Source: Algoriphagus sp. Y33 (GTDB taxonomy: Bacteria; Bacteroidota; Bacteroidia; Cytophagales; Cyclobacteriaceae). From it: a stretch of DNA of 64,000 nucleotides. A model generated the notes under the pieces. That model had not been told where the DNA came from, did not search any database, and worked only from the letters and a program-made list of their open reading frames with translations. The stretch's first letter is position 1. Each line of letters starts with the position of its first letter. Shown one piece after another: positions 42,548-52,373 of this stretch. The stretch is taken from assembly GCF_014838715.1 (NCBI RefSeq), contig NZ_CP061947.1, positions 4,826,001 through 4,890,000 on the forward strand. Reading direction: 5' to 3'. Both the position numbers and the translations under genes were made by a program.

Positions 42548-43432
42548 TTATGCTTTGGGATGTGCCTGTTCGAACACAGCCTTAAGTTTTTCCATGGAAT
42601 TGTGCGTGTATACCTGAGTGGCGGCGAGATTTGCATGCCCCAGCAAATCCTTGACAGCATTCAGATCAGCTCCCTTATTGAGAAGGTGGGTAGCAAAAGT
42701 ATGCCTCAGCACATGTGGGCTGCGCTTTGAAGTCTGCGCAAAAAGATCCAAATAATGCCTGACGATACGAAAAATCATCATAGGGTAACTTTGCTTTTGT
42801 TGATTGCTGACAATAAAATACTCACTTTGACCTACTTTTGAAAACCTTTCCTCAAATACTTTTTTGTACAGCAAAATATTCTGTTTTAAGCCTTTTGTTA
42901 TCGGAATAATTCTTTCCTTTTTCCTTTTCCCAAGCACCTTGACCGAATCCTCTATCAGATTAATATCCGACCATTGTAAGCCGATTAACTCTGAAAGCCT
43001 GACTCCGGTGAGGTAAAGAAACTCCATCACCATCTTGTCTCGCTGTCCTTCGAAGGTCGGTTCATAGACGCTTTCATTTAGAACGGATTCTATGGCCGAT
43101 TCCTGCACAAACTCGGGAAGTTTTTTCGGGTTTTTAAGACCTTTTAACTTATACGTTGGATCCTTGGAAATGATTCTGGACCTAAGCAAAAACTTATAAT
43201 AGGACCTCAGAGTGGCTATTTTACGGTTGACTGAAGTAGTGCTTAACCCACTATCTACCAGATCGATCACCCATGCCCGAAGCTCAGGATGCTCTGCCCC
43301 GGAAATTTCATTTATTCCGAACGAAAGCCCCACAAATTCCTCTAATTGTCTCAGATCCCGGCGATAAGCATCTACCGTATGTGGGCTGGCTTTTTTCTCA
43401 AACTCCAAATAATTGATGAAAGAATCGATCAT
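42548..43432 (-). CDS. xerC: Tyrosine recombinase XerC-like
   Basis: Site-specific recombinase of 294 residues that resolves chromosome dimers at dif together with a partner. It has the SAM-like N-domain (FINYLEFEKKASPHTVDAYRRDLRQLEEF) and the full catalytic set: Arg in YLTGVRLSELIGL, the HxxR motif in HVLRHTFATHLL, His in DLLGHANLAATQVYTH, and the Tyr nucleophile in the last of these. The position between rpsU and hpf is the standard location of this gene in Bacteroidota, which supports a housekeeping Xer rather than a mobile integrase. Whether it is the XerC or XerD partner is not decided here. Confidence 0.88.
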   Translation of the reverse strand: MIDSFINYLEFEKKASPHTVDAYRRDLRQLEEFVGLSFGINEISGAEHPELRAWVIDLVDSGLSTTSVNRKIATLRSYYKFLLRSRIISKDPTYKLKGLKNPKKLPEFVQESAIESVLNESVYEPTFEGQRDKMVMEFLYLTGVRLSELIGLQWSDINLIEDSVKVLGKRKKERIIPITKGLKQNILLYKKVFEERFSKVGQSEYFIVSNQQKQSYPMMIFRIVRHYLDLFAQTSKRSPHVLRHTFATHLLNKGADLNAVKDLLGHANLAATQVYTHNSMEKLKAVFEQAHPKA

Positions 43433-43504
43433 ATGTCAGGTAACTCGAAAGATAAGTTAGAGGAAAAAAATGAATAATTGCTGACCAAAATCACAAAAGG
43501 GCAT

Positions 43505-43538
43505 AAAAAAACGCACCTGCCTGATGACAAGTGCGTTT
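43505..43538 (-). terminator. Intrinsic terminator after rpsU
   Basis: An 8-bp stem (43509-43516 with 43531-43538) is followed on the minus strand by six Ts. It separates rpsU from xerC, 22 bases past the rpsU stop, although read-through remains possible. Confidence 0.72.
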
Positions 43539-43560
43539 GATATCGGAAGATCAAAACTGA

Positions 43561-43755
43561 TTACTTCGCCGCTTCTTCTTGAAGATGCTGCTTGTAAGCC
43601 GCTTTGATTACTTGTGCTCTTCTTTTGATGGAAGGCTTAGTGAAAGCTTGTCTCGCACGAAGTTCACGGACTGCACCAGTCTTGTCAAACTTCTTTTTGA
43701 AACGCTTTAGCGCTTTCTCGATTGATTCGTTTTCTTTAACGTTAACTATGATCAT
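43561..43755 (-). CDS. rpsU: 30S ribosomal protein bS21
   Basis: A 64-residue basic protein at the mRNA exit side of the small subunit. It reads MIIVNVKENESIEKALKRF with KTGAVRELRARQAFTKPSIK, the complete bS21 pattern. In Bacteroidota bS21 helps bury the anti-Shine-Dalgarno end of 16S rRNA, which is why most genes here lack an SD. This gene itself carries a near-perfect SD (43763-43771), fitting the known idea that bS21 levels are set by feedback through SD use. A good promoter lies at 43781-43812. Confidence 0.96.
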   Translation of the reverse strand: MIIVNVKENESIEKALKRFKKKFDKTGAVRELRARQAFTKPSIKRRAQVIKAAYKQHLQEEAAK

Positions 43756-43762
43756 ATCTATA

Positions 43763-43771
43763 CACCCCCTT
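43763..43771 (-). promoter_or_regulatory. Strong Shine-Dalgarno of rpsU
   Basis: On the minus strand AAGGGGGTG matches the ideal AAGGAGGTG in 8 of 9 bases and ends 7 bases before the ATG. Nearly all other genes checked here have no SD, so this one is exceptional. Confidence 0.8.
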
Positions 43772-43780
43772 TCGTGGCTG

Positions 43781-43812
43781 CAAAGGTATAGAATAAATAA
43801 TACGGAAACAAA
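43781..43812 (-). promoter_or_regulatory. Promoter of rpsU
   Basis: On the minus strand TTTG (43809-43812) and TACCTTTG (43781-43788) are separated by 20 bases, a good match to the Bacteroidota consensus. The -7 box ends 25 bases before the start codon. Confidence 0.68.
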
Positions 43813-43940
43813 CTATCTATAAATCCCTTCACTAAGTTCCGGGAAAGCAATTCATATACGAAATCCTCCGTTCACCTATTTTTTAATTTTATTACACTTG
43901 TTTTTTAATCTGATTGAGTCTCAATATTTTTCGATCTGCG

Positions 43941-44612
43941 ATGAACGCTAAACTATACAGTACTTTCAATACCCTTTTTTTGATTGTAGCACTATCCTTA
44001 TTTTCCTGCTCAAAAAGAGAGTCTGCAAGCATCAGCTGGGTGATTTCACAAGGTGTGATGAACAATTATGATTTCCGCTCTATAGGACTTCAGGTTGGAG
44101 ATAATTTCCCAGACTTAGAATTATGGTGCATCTCCGGAAATACCGTTGCATTAAGTGAAATCACAGCCGGAGAAAAAGGGGCTGTCTTGATCACAGGCAG
44201 CTATACCTGTGATAAAACCAGGATGAATCTCCAATCAATAGACAGTCTCTCTAAAATTTATCAAGACAGCATCAATTTCTTTATCGTAAACACGGTAGAA
44301 GCACATCCCAACAATATCCAAAGTCCCTATTCTCCCGAGCCTGAACCATGGTTGGCCCAGGACAATCTTGAAGTGGGAATCGAAGCCCACCAGCCTAACA
44401 CGATGAAGGAAAGAATGGACTTGGCCGAACGATGGAAAGCAGAACAAAGAATCAAAACGCCCATACTTCTGGATGGTCCTGAAAACGAATTCTGGAGTCA
44501 GGCCGGGCAAGCTCCAAATATGACAATAGTGATCTCCACAGAAGGAAAAATTCTACATAAAGAAGCATGGTTTGATGCCGGAATATTAGGGGATTTTCTC
44601 GCTGCTCCATAA
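43941..44612 (+). CDS. Lipoprotein with deiodinase-like thioredoxin fold
   Basis: A 223-residue protein with a lipobox in ALSLFSC. The mature part has the iodothyronine deiodinase (T4_deiodinase) pattern: VGDNFPDLELWCISGN, then GAVLITGSYTCDKTRMNL, with Cys where animal enzymes carry selenocysteine. INFFIVNTVEAHP follows. The C-terminal APNMTIVISTEGKILHKEAWFDAG completes the redox fold. Bacterial members have unknown substrates and probably act as thiol redox proteins in the periplasm. The ATG at 43941 starts the signal; a TTG at 43914 is rejected. A 13-base palindrome (43913-43925) lies just upstream. Confidence 0.75.
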   Translation: MNAKLYSTFNTLFLIVALSLFSCSKRESASISWVISQGVMNNYDFRSIGLQVGDNFPDLELWCISGNTVALSEITAGEKGAVLITGSYTCDKTRMNLQSIDSLSKIYQDSINFFIVNTVEAHPNNIQSPYSPEPEPWLAQDNLEVGIEAHQPNTMKERMDLAERWKAEQRIKTPILLDGPENEFWSQAGQAPNMTIVISTEGKILHKEAWFDAGILGDFLAAP

Positions 44613-44754
44613 AAAAACCGCTTCTCCCTGAAATACTTTTTTGTTAGACGAAAAATTCATAGTAACCAATTACACAATCCATTGAGGCACCAACCAAGCT
44701 ATTTTCAAACTAACTATTTACCCCCCCATTAAAATTAACCGCTTATAAAATCAG

Positions 44755-44807
44755 GGAATTAAAAATTTGTAATTCCGCTATGGTATATCTAGCTTGAACT
44801 AAGCTAG
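44755..44807 (+). promoter_or_regulatory. Two consecutive hairpins in the leader of the six-Cys peptide gene
   Basis: A 7-bp stem (44755-44761 with 44770-44776) is followed by CTAGCTT paired with AAGCTAG (44789-44795 with 44801-44807) and then a short T run. The second resembles a terminator placed 35 bases before the peptide ATG, so it could attenuate expression or end an upstream transcript. Confidence 0.5.
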
Positions 44808-44842
44808 CTTTTTAATTATCTTTTAACTTAAACAAACAAATC

Positions 44843-45043
44843 ATGAAAAAAATGATGATTTTAACCCTTGCCGTACTGGGTATGGTCTTGGGTAGTTTTG
44901 CGGTGGTGCAGCCAGTGATGGCTCAACAAGAAAGTTGTCCCCCAATTATGGAAGATCCCTCTGGTTGTACAATTTATGAATGCGAAGGAAGTGGGTGCAT
45001 CTTGACAGGCTGTCCTGGTAAACCAATAGTAAAAGCCTGCTAA
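44843..45043 (+). CDS. Six-cysteine secreted peptide precursor
   Basis: A 66-residue precursor with a signal peptide (about residues 1-27, ending PVMA). The mature 39-residue peptide has six Cys at 32, 42, 47, 52, 57 and 66. The four central ones are exactly five residues apart and the last is the C-terminal residue, a pattern CX9CX4CX4CX4CX8C. No family is recognised. Position 6 bp before a lipoprotein gene recalls the NVEALA-type small peptides found beside propeller lipoproteins in Bacteroidota, but the NVEALA motif is absent. Three disulfides are likely after export. The gene has a structured leader. Confidence 0.6.
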   Translation: MKKMMILTLAVLGMVLGSFAVVQPVMAQQESCPPIMEDPSGCTIYECEGSGCILTGCPGKPIVKAC

Positions 45044-45049
45044 AACAAC

Positions 45050-46165
45050 ATGATACAGCGCTGTATTTCCCTTTTTATCTTGATCGCCGTTTTAGTTGCA
45101 TGCAAACAATCTTTAAAAAATGAAAGTTATGATTTAATTAGATTATCTATAACCGACTCAATCAAAATCAATGAAAGTAATTTCTTCATTAGTCCAATAT
45201 CCCAAGCTAAGTTCATAAATGATAGCTTAATTGTATTTTCAAGCCATAAATCCCCATCAGGAATATGGATTTATGATTTTAAGAAAAATAAAATCATAAA
45301 TCGCATTGTTTCAAAAGAAATTTGGGATGAACCCATAATCGTCAGCGGTTTGATAATTGACAATTATCCAACAGTTAAAATTTTAAACAAAACCGGAAAT
45401 GTTATTTTAGTTATAAATCTAGAAAATAACGAGATTATTGAGAAAATAAAGCTGGATTTCCCTATAGGAAAAACCTTAAAACCATTTCAATCAGTATTCT
45501 TTGAATCAAATAATAACTATATAGTCGAACAATATAGTAGTGATCCAACAATGCAGTATAAAACCGCTTTCTATAAGAACAACTCTCCATTAGGCCTTTT
45601 TGATGGTAAAGGGAAATTTGTTGGAAATACTTTTGATTTCCCTTTACCATTAACTCACTTATCGAAACCCATTTTACCTTATAAGCACATCACCCAATCT
45701 GGCGGATTAGAAAACAACTTAGTTGCTACTCCCTCTACAGGAGAGATAAGCAAATATCAAAACGATAAGTGGGTATTGTATAAGTCGATGCCACAAAAAA
45801 GTATATTTTTTGATTTTGGTTTAAATTTTCTAGAAAACGAATACAATCATTTAACTAGCCCAAGTATGTCCGAGCTTCCCACATCAAATTTTTTTGACAA
45901 CATATATGAAAATGAAAAATATATAATGGTTTCAACTTGGATTAAAAATCTGGAAGATTTAGAGATATTGGATTTAAGAACACATCTTTTCATATTTGAC
46001 AAAGGAAAAGATAAGTGGTTCGAAACAGCATCGGTAAAGAATTTTCTGACTCAGGGAATACTTATTGGAGTAAAAAATGACACTATCTATTTTGTCGAAG
46101 GAAACTCAATGTGGAGAGACGAAAAATACATCAAACGGGCTGTGCTGAAACCTATTGAAGAATAG
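45050..46165 (+). CDS. Lipoprotein, beta-propeller-like, partner of the six-Cys peptide
   Basis: A 371-residue protein with a lipobox in LIAVLVAC (Cys18). The rest is built of repeated strand pairs such as AKFINDSLIVFSSHKSPSGIWIYDF, VVSTWIKNLEDLEILDLRTHLFIFDKG and ILIGVKNDTIYFVEGNS, resembling six-bladed propellers of the DUF4221/BF3513 type; the assignment is by pattern only. It begins 6 bp after the peptide gene, so both come from one transcript. A joint function at the cell surface, such as peptide anchoring or recognition, is conjecture. Confidence 0.55.
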   Translation: MIQRCISLFILIAVLVACKQSLKNESYDLIRLSITDSIKINESNFFISPISQAKFINDSLIVFSSHKSPSGIWIYDFKKNKIINRIVSKEIWDEPIIVSGLIIDNYPTVKILNKTGNVILVINLENNEIIEKIKLDFPIGKTLKPFQSVFFESNNNYIVEQYSSDPTMQYKTAFYKNNSPLGLFDGKGKFVGNTFDFPLPLTHLSKPILPYKHITQSGGLENNLVATPSTGEISKYQNDKWVLYKSMPQKSIFFDFGLNFLENEYNHLTSPSMSELPTSNFFDNIYENEKYIMVSTWIKNLEDLEILDLRTHLFIFDKGKDKWFETASVKNFLTQGILIGVKNDTIYFVEGNSMWRDEKYIKRAVLKPIEE

Positions 46166-46228
46166 ACTCACCTCTATCGAAGCCAACTTCTTTGTGTTTT
46201 CTTAGTGCTCTTTGAGCCCAATAAAACC

Positions 46229-46257
46229 AAAAAAAGTCTCCCATTCACATGGGAGAC
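46229..46257. terminator. Bidirectional terminator between propeller lipoprotein and atpC
   Basis: A perfect 9-bp stem (46236-46244 with 46249-46257) has an A run on the left and CCTTTTT on the right. It can end both the plus-strand lipoprotein operon and the minus-strand atpDC operon. Confidence 0.8.
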
Positions 46258-46283
46258 CTTTTTATATGTAGTAAATAAATTGC

Positions 46284-46529
46284 TTACGCGACTACTTTCT
46301 CAGCCAGCAGTACAATTACATTGTCTTTTACTTCTACTACTCCGCCATCCACGATTAGGGATTGCTTTCCTTCGGGAGTGGTAAAGGAAACAGTTCCTTT
46401 TGCCAAGGCCGAAACGAGAGGAGCGTGATTGTTCAGCACCTGAAATGATCCGTTGGCACCTGGGAAACTGGCCTCGGATACTTCACCCTGAAATACTTTT
46501 TTGTCCGGTGTGACGATTTCTAAATGCAT
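46284..46529 (-). CDS. atpC: ATP synthase epsilon subunit (short form)
   Basis: Subunit of the F1 central stalk, 81 residues. MHLEIVTPDKKVFQGEVSEASFPGANGSFQVLNNHAPLV is the standard epsilon beta-sandwich, followed by VDGGVVEVKDNVIVLLAEK. The C-terminal helical hairpin of the longer form is missing, as is usual in Bacteroidota. It lies 112 bp after atpD on the same strand. The genes for the other subunits are not in the window, which fits the split of atpDC from the main atp operon in this phylum. Confidence 0.93.
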   Translation of the reverse strand: MHLEIVTPDKKVFQGEVSEASFPGANGSFQVLNNHAPLVSALAKGTVSFTTPEGKQSLIVDGGVVEVKDNVIVLLAEKVVA

Positions 46530-46641
46530 ATGCTCAATTTTTATTTAGTTATTAAAGGCTAAAGTCTTTTCATTGAATTGAAATACGCCAATTAGGATTG
46601 ACTAAACATTCAACCCTCAACTTTTAACCTCCTTAACCGAT

Positions 46642-48255
<1,614 letters not shown>

Positions 48256-48387
48256 TTAATTGCTTCTACGTACTACAGCCTTACTATATGATTCTCAATT
48301 GCTAAGGCATGACATGTAAAAACATCATTCATAAGACACCATTCCTGTAATAGACCTTATTTTTTAACAATTTCAGCCCTGTCTTTA

Positions 48388-48421
48388 TTTGGATTCAATC
48401 CGGTTAAGCGTACATTTGTAC
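48388..48421 (+). promoter_or_regulatory. Promoter of the heme operon with overlapping palindrome
   Basis: TTTG (48388-48391), a 19-base spacer and TACATTTG (48411-48418) form a near-consensus promoter. The -7 box is embedded in GTACATTTGTAC (48410-48421), a perfect 5-bp inverted repeat, so a repressor bound here would block the promoter. Iron control would fit the genes but is not shown. Confidence 0.68.
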
Positions 48422-48444
48422 AGTATTTAAAATCAATCTAAATA

Positions 48445-49305
48445 ATGATAAAGGCATTTTTCCCACTTATACTTGTAGTAACCGCAATCTTCGCCGCTTG
48501 CTCCCCATCATCAAAACAAGAGGACACTACAGAACAGCGAAAAATCATAACTGCAGGAGGCACAGTAACTGAAGTAGTAGCTGCGCTCGGTCACGGTAAT
48601 GAAATCATTGCTACGGATCTCACCTCTACTTTCCCTGAAAGCATGAAGGACCTCCCTTCCATAGGCTATAGAAATCAAATAAAAGCTGAGGGCATTCTAG
48701 CTTTGGGTCCTGATCTTGTACTTTTAGAAGAAGGATATCTCAATCCTGATGTAGTGACGCAGCTAAGGGCTGCAAAGGTGGCTATTGAGGTTTTCGTCAA
48801 GCCAAGTACAGTGGAAGGTTCCAAGAAGCTGATATCTGAGATTGCTACATTTTTTGATGAAGAAGAAAAAGGAAAAGAAATCAATTCAGCAATCGATGCT
48901 GATATAGCCCAGCTCAAAACCTATTTAGATACCCAGGAATCCAAACCAAATGCTGTCTTTTTAATGGCAAGAGGCCCTGAAACAGTATTCATTGCGGGTG
49001 ACAAAACATTTACGACAGAGATGTTTGAGTTGGCAAAAATCGAAAGAGCAGCAACTGGCTTTGACGAATTTGTTCCAATGACCCCTGAATCATTGGTTTC
49101 CATGAATCCGGAATACTTGGTGTTTTTTGAATCAGGAATTCAAAGTGTCGGTGGAAAAGATGGCTTGATGGCGATACAGGGCATAGATCAAACCACCGCA
49201 TTCAAAGAAGGACATATCATTGCACTTGACGGACAATACCTCTCAGGTTTTGGACCAAGAGTGGGAAAAGCAGCATTGGATTTAGCTAAAGCAGTTCGAC
49301 AATAA
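48445..49305 (+). CDS. hmuT: Heme ABC transporter substrate-binding lipoprotein
   Basis: Periplasmic heme receptor of the ABC importer, 286 residues. Lipobox IFAAC lies at residues 15-19. The rest follows the TroA/HmuT pattern: KIITAGGTVTEVVAALGHGNEIIATD, PSIGYRNQIKAEGILALGPDLVL, and GFDEFVPMTPESLVSMNPEYLV. Heme rather than siderophore is inferred from the operon, which also encodes HmuS and HmuY-like proteins. It is the first gene after the promoter. A 106-bp gap with nested hairpins separates it from the permease. Confidence 0.88.
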   Translation: MIKAFFPLILVVTAIFAACSPSSKQEDTTEQRKIITAGGTVTEVVAALGHGNEIIATDLTSTFPESMKDLPSIGYRNQIKAEGILALGPDLVLLEEGYLNPDVVTQLRAAKVAIEVFVKPSTVEGSKKLISEIATFFDEEEKGKEINSAIDADIAQLKTYLDTQESKPNAVFLMARGPETVFIAGDKTFTTEMFELAKIERAATGFDEFVPMTPESLVSMNPEYLVFFESGIQSVGGKDGLMAIQGIDQTTAFKEGHIIALDGQYLSGFGPRVGKAALDLAKAVRQ

Positions 49306-49411
49306 TACATACATATCACTATTCCGCCGACAAGCAATCAAAGTATTAAAAGACGATTTAAAATCAAGCGTTGAGTCGCTTCGATCATCCGTCTTCCAGC
49401 CATTTAATAAA

Positions 49412-50473
49412 ATGATCACCGCATTGAACCATAAGAAGATCCAAAGTCAAAACCTTACCTTAATTGGTTTCGGGTTTGTGTTGGTTTTCGTTGTGCTGGC
49501 TTCTCTCTCTTTGGGCGCTTTTAGCATTCCGCTACCTCAGACTCTTGCCATCTTGTTTGATCAGATCAGTATCAAAACAGGAACATTTGAAGCCCAACAA
49601 GCAAACGTGCTTCTACAGATCCGCGCTCCCAGGGTCTTGATGGCCCTTCTAGTCGGCGGTGGCTTGGGGATCGCCGGAGCAGCACTTCAAGGCATGTTCC
49701 GAAACCCTCTTGTAGAGCCAGGGCTGATCGGTGTAAGTACAGGATCTGCATTATTTGCTGTGATTTTTATGGTTTTTATCCCGGCAGCACCTGCTTCATT
49801 GGCTTGGATAAAAATGCTCGGGTTGCCTTTATTTGCTTTTGCAGGAGGCTTAATATGCATGGTCTCAGTCTACCAGCTCTCAAAATCCCAAGGAAAAACA
49901 GATGGGGCGACTTTGATATTGGCCGGTGTAGCAATAAACGCTTTGGCAGCAGCCTTAATCGGTTTGGTACTGTTCTTTGCAGATGATTCAGCACTGCGAA
50001 GTTTTACTTTCTGGAGTCTTGGGGATATGGGAGGAGCCACATGGGGTAAAATTCCGGTGACGCTGGCCCTTATCGCTGTGCCTTCCCTTCTAGTGCTAGG
50101 TAATTCCAGACAACTGAATGCTCTCTCACTAGGAGAGCATGAAGCGTTTCATATGGGAGTGAATGTACAACAGGTTAAATCCCGTCTACTTATTTGCAGC
50201 GCATTGATCGTAGGCGTAGGAGTATCTATGGTAGGAATGATAGGCTTCGTAGGATTGGTAGTCCCCCATTTGATCCGTATTCTATTTGGAGCAGATCACA
50301 GACTGGTACTGCCGGGATCATTTCTTCTTGGGGCCATTCTATTGAATTTTGCTGATCTTATTGCAAGAGTGATCGTAATTCCTGCCGAAATGCCAATAGG
50401 AGTAATCACTGCACTTATCGGCGCTCCCTTCTTTATCTGGCTTATTTTCAACCTGAATAAATCTAAAAAATAA
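49412..50473 (+). CDS. hmuU: Heme ABC transporter permease (FecCD family)
   Basis: Inner-membrane permease, 353 residues, with about ten spans. The FecCD features include ILLQIRAPRVLMALLVGGGLGIAGAALQGMFRNPLVEPGLIGVSTG (given here as the region near residues 68-112) and SMVGMIGFVGLVVPHLIRILFGADHR, whose cytoplasmic loop contacts the ATPase. It overlaps the ATPase gene by one base (TAATG), so they are translationally coupled. The substrate is inferred from the operon. The short leader with hairpins before it could set the ratio of HmuT to the membrane parts. Confidence 0.93.
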   Translation: MITALNHKKIQSQNLTLIGFGFVLVFVVLASLSLGAFSIPLPQTLAILFDQISIKTGTFEAQQANVLLQIRAPRVLMALLVGGGLGIAGAALQGMFRNPLVEPGLIGVSTGSALFAVIFMVFIPAAPASLAWIKMLGLPLFAFAGGLICMVSVYQLSKSQGKTDGATLILAGVAINALAAALIGLVLFFADDSALRSFTFWSLGDMGGATWGKIPVTLALIAVPSLLVLGNSRQLNALSLGEHEAFHMGVNVQQVKSRLLICSALIVGVGVSMVGMIGFVGLVVPHLIRILFGADHRLVLPGSFLLGAILLNFADLIARVIVIPAEMPIGVITALIGAPFFIWLIFNLNKSKK

Positions 50474-51276
50474 TGCTTCAAGCCTCCCGAGTACACTTTT
50501 GTATCAAGCAACGGCCTATTGTAGATGAGGTCAGCCTAGAATTGAATTCAGGAGAAATTTTGGCAGTATTGGGGCCAAATGGAGCCGGAAAGTCAACTTT
50601 TTTCAAAATCCTGTCAGGAGAAATCCCGTGTAAACATGGATCTATAGCCTATAATGGGCACAACATACGTAGCCTAAAAGCGGGCGAACTTGCAGCAGTA
50701 AGAGCAGTGATGCCGCAACATACACAGGTCAGTTTTCCATTTACGGTACAGGAAGTCGTGGAACTGGGTCTTATCAGCACCAAAGTCAAGCAGCCCTCTG
50801 TCTTAATACAGGAAGTGCTGGAAGCTACCAACACTGCTCATCTAAGAGATCAGGTTTTCAATAACCTTTCCGGAGGAGAAAAACAACGGGTGCAACTTGC
50901 TAGAGTTTTGGTTCAAATCTGGGAAACCAAGCCCTTCCCTAGATATTTACTGCTCGACGAACCAACTTCAAGCTTGGATATAGCACAGCAGCATGCCGTT
51001 CTGAAAATACTCCAAACCCTGAGATCAAGAAACATTGGAATTCTGGTGATTCTCCACGAACTGAATCTCGCTGCTCAATATGCAGATAAAATTGCGTTGC
51101 TGAAAAACGGGGTAATAGCAAAAACAGGAACAGTAGAGGAAGTTCTGGAAGAGAAAATCCTAGAATATGTCTTTGATCATCCCATCCATCTAATTAAAAA
51201 CCCTGTCACTGGGGGAATGCTCATATCCTCCGCTGCAGAGACACATACATCCATACCCACATTTAAACAAGCTTAA
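50473..51276 (+). CDS. hmuV: Heme ABC transporter ATP-binding protein
   Basis: Cytoplasmic ATPase that powers heme import, 267 residues. Walker A is in LGPNGAGKSTFFKIL, the signature in LSGGEKQRVQLARVLVQ, Walker B in LLLDEPTSSLDIAQQHAV, and the H-loop in VILHELNLAAQYADKI. The Q-loop is in AVMPQHTQVSFPFTVQEVVELG, a segment typical of the HmuV branch. It is coupled to hmuU by a one-base overlap and followed by hmuS after two bases. Confidence 0.94.
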   Translation: MLQASRVHFCIKQRPIVDEVSLELNSGEILAVLGPNGAGKSTFFKILSGEIPCKHGSIAYNGHNIRSLKAGELAAVRAVMPQHTQVSFPFTVQEVVELGLISTKVKQPSVLIQEVLEATNTAHLRDQVFNNLSGGEKQRVQLARVLVQIWETKPFPRYLLLDEPTSSLDIAQQHAVLKILQTLRSRNIGILVILHELNLAAQYADKIALLKNGVIAKTGTVEEVLEEKILEYVFDHPIHLIKNPVTGGMLISSAAETHTSIPTFKQA

Positions 51277-51278
51277 CC

Positions 51279-52325
51279 ATGGAAACTATCCAAGAATCCG
51301 AACAATCCCTAAAGCAAGCATGGGACAATCTGAAAGAATCTGAACCGCAACTTAGAATCCGCGATGCTGCTGCCAAACTCGGAGTGACGGAAGCACAACT
51401 TTTAGCTACCGGTATCGGTGCCAACGTGATCCGTTTGACAGAAAATTTTACGGAACAACTGGAAGAATTCCCAAAGCTAGGCCGCGTGATGTCATTGACC
51501 AGAAGTGAGGGATGTGTATTGGAGCATAAAGGCCCCTTTCAAAAAATAGAAATGCATCAAGCAGGGCCGAACAAGATCGCAACTGTAATCGGACCAATCG
51601 AACAAAGAGTATTTTTCGCAGGTTGGAAATTCGGTTTTGCAGTGACTACTGAGACTCCAAGAGGAACTATGAAGAGCTTGCAGTATTTCGACAAAGCAGG
51701 TGAAGCTGTAATGAAAGTCTATCTGCAGGAAAAATCAAATGGAGATGCTTACGAAGAACTGGTAAAAAACAACACCGCCGCTGATCAATCTGCCGACTTG
51801 GAATTAGAGGCATTTCCTACTCCGGAATACACTTCAAGAGCCGAATTGGACTTTGAAGGATTCACTCAGGACTGGGAGAACATGAAGGACACACATGACT
51901 TCTTCGGCATGCTGCGCAAATACAAACTTAACAGACAAGACGCTGTAAAATGGATCGGTGAGAAGTGGGCTTATGAAGTGGACAGACTTGCTGCGCGGAA
52001 AATTGTAGAGACTGCCGCAGCCACCAAGCTTCCAATTATGATTTTTGCGGGAAACAAAGGAAACATCCAAATCCACCAAGGCAAAGTGCAGACTGTGCGT
52101 CAGATGGGAGATTGGCTAAATGTCCTCGATCCGGATTTCAACATGCACTTGAATGAAAATGTAGTGGATAAAGCCTATGTGGTCCACAAAAACACGGAAG
52201 ATGGTTTGGTATCGGCAGTCGAGCTTTTCGACAAAACCGGTGAAATGGTTGCCCAATTCTTCGGATTGAGAAAACCGGGACTTCCTCAGAAACCCGAGTG
52301 GAAAGCATTGGTAGATAGCCTTTAA
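51279..52325 (+). CDS. hmuS: Hemin-degrading / heme-transfer protein HmuS-like
   Basis: Cytoplasmic heme-handling protein of the HemS/ChuS/HmuS group, 348 residues. It is made of two repeated halves, seen in the pairs IRDAAAKLGVTEAQLLATGIG with LEEFPKLGRVMSLTRSEGCVLEHKGPF, and DFFGMLRKYKLNRQDA with GNKGNIQIHQGKVQTVRQMGDWLNVLDPDFNMHL. It accepts imported heme and may release iron from it. The position two bases after hmuV confirms membership of the operon. The exact chemistry (storage, transfer or degradation) differs among family members and is not readable. Confidence 0.9.
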   Translation: METIQESEQSLKQAWDNLKESEPQLRIRDAAAKLGVTEAQLLATGIGANVIRLTENFTEQLEEFPKLGRVMSLTRSEGCVLEHKGPFQKIEMHQAGPNKIATVIGPIEQRVFFAGWKFGFAVTTETPRGTMKSLQYFDKAGEAVMKVYLQEKSNGDAYEELVKNNTAADQSADLELEAFPTPEYTSRAELDFEGFTQDWENMKDTHDFFGMLRKYKLNRQDAVKWIGEKWAYEVDRLAARKIVETAAATKLPIMIFAGNKGNIQIHQGKVQTVRQMGDWLNVLDPDFNMHLNENVVDKAYVVHKNTEDGLVSAVELFDKTGEMVAQFFGLRKPGLPQKPEWKALVDSL

Positions 52326-52335
52326 TTAATTATCC

Positions 52336-52358
52336 GACGGGAGTTTTCGGCTCCCGTC
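52336..52358 (+). promoter_or_regulatory. Intercistronic hairpin between hmuS and the receptor gene
   Basis: A perfect 8-bp G+C-rich stem (52336-52343 with 52351-52358) and a 7-base loop lie 15 bases before the receptor ATG. No good T tract follows. It may stabilise or partly terminate the operon mRNA and so tune receptor output. Confidence 0.55.
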
Positions 52359-52373
52359 AATTCAAAAAATTTT

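Noticed and set aside
44721..44727. Run of seven Cs before the six-Cys peptide gene
   Set aside because: It is noncoding and moderate in length, with no clear link to a promoter element, so phase variation is not claimed.
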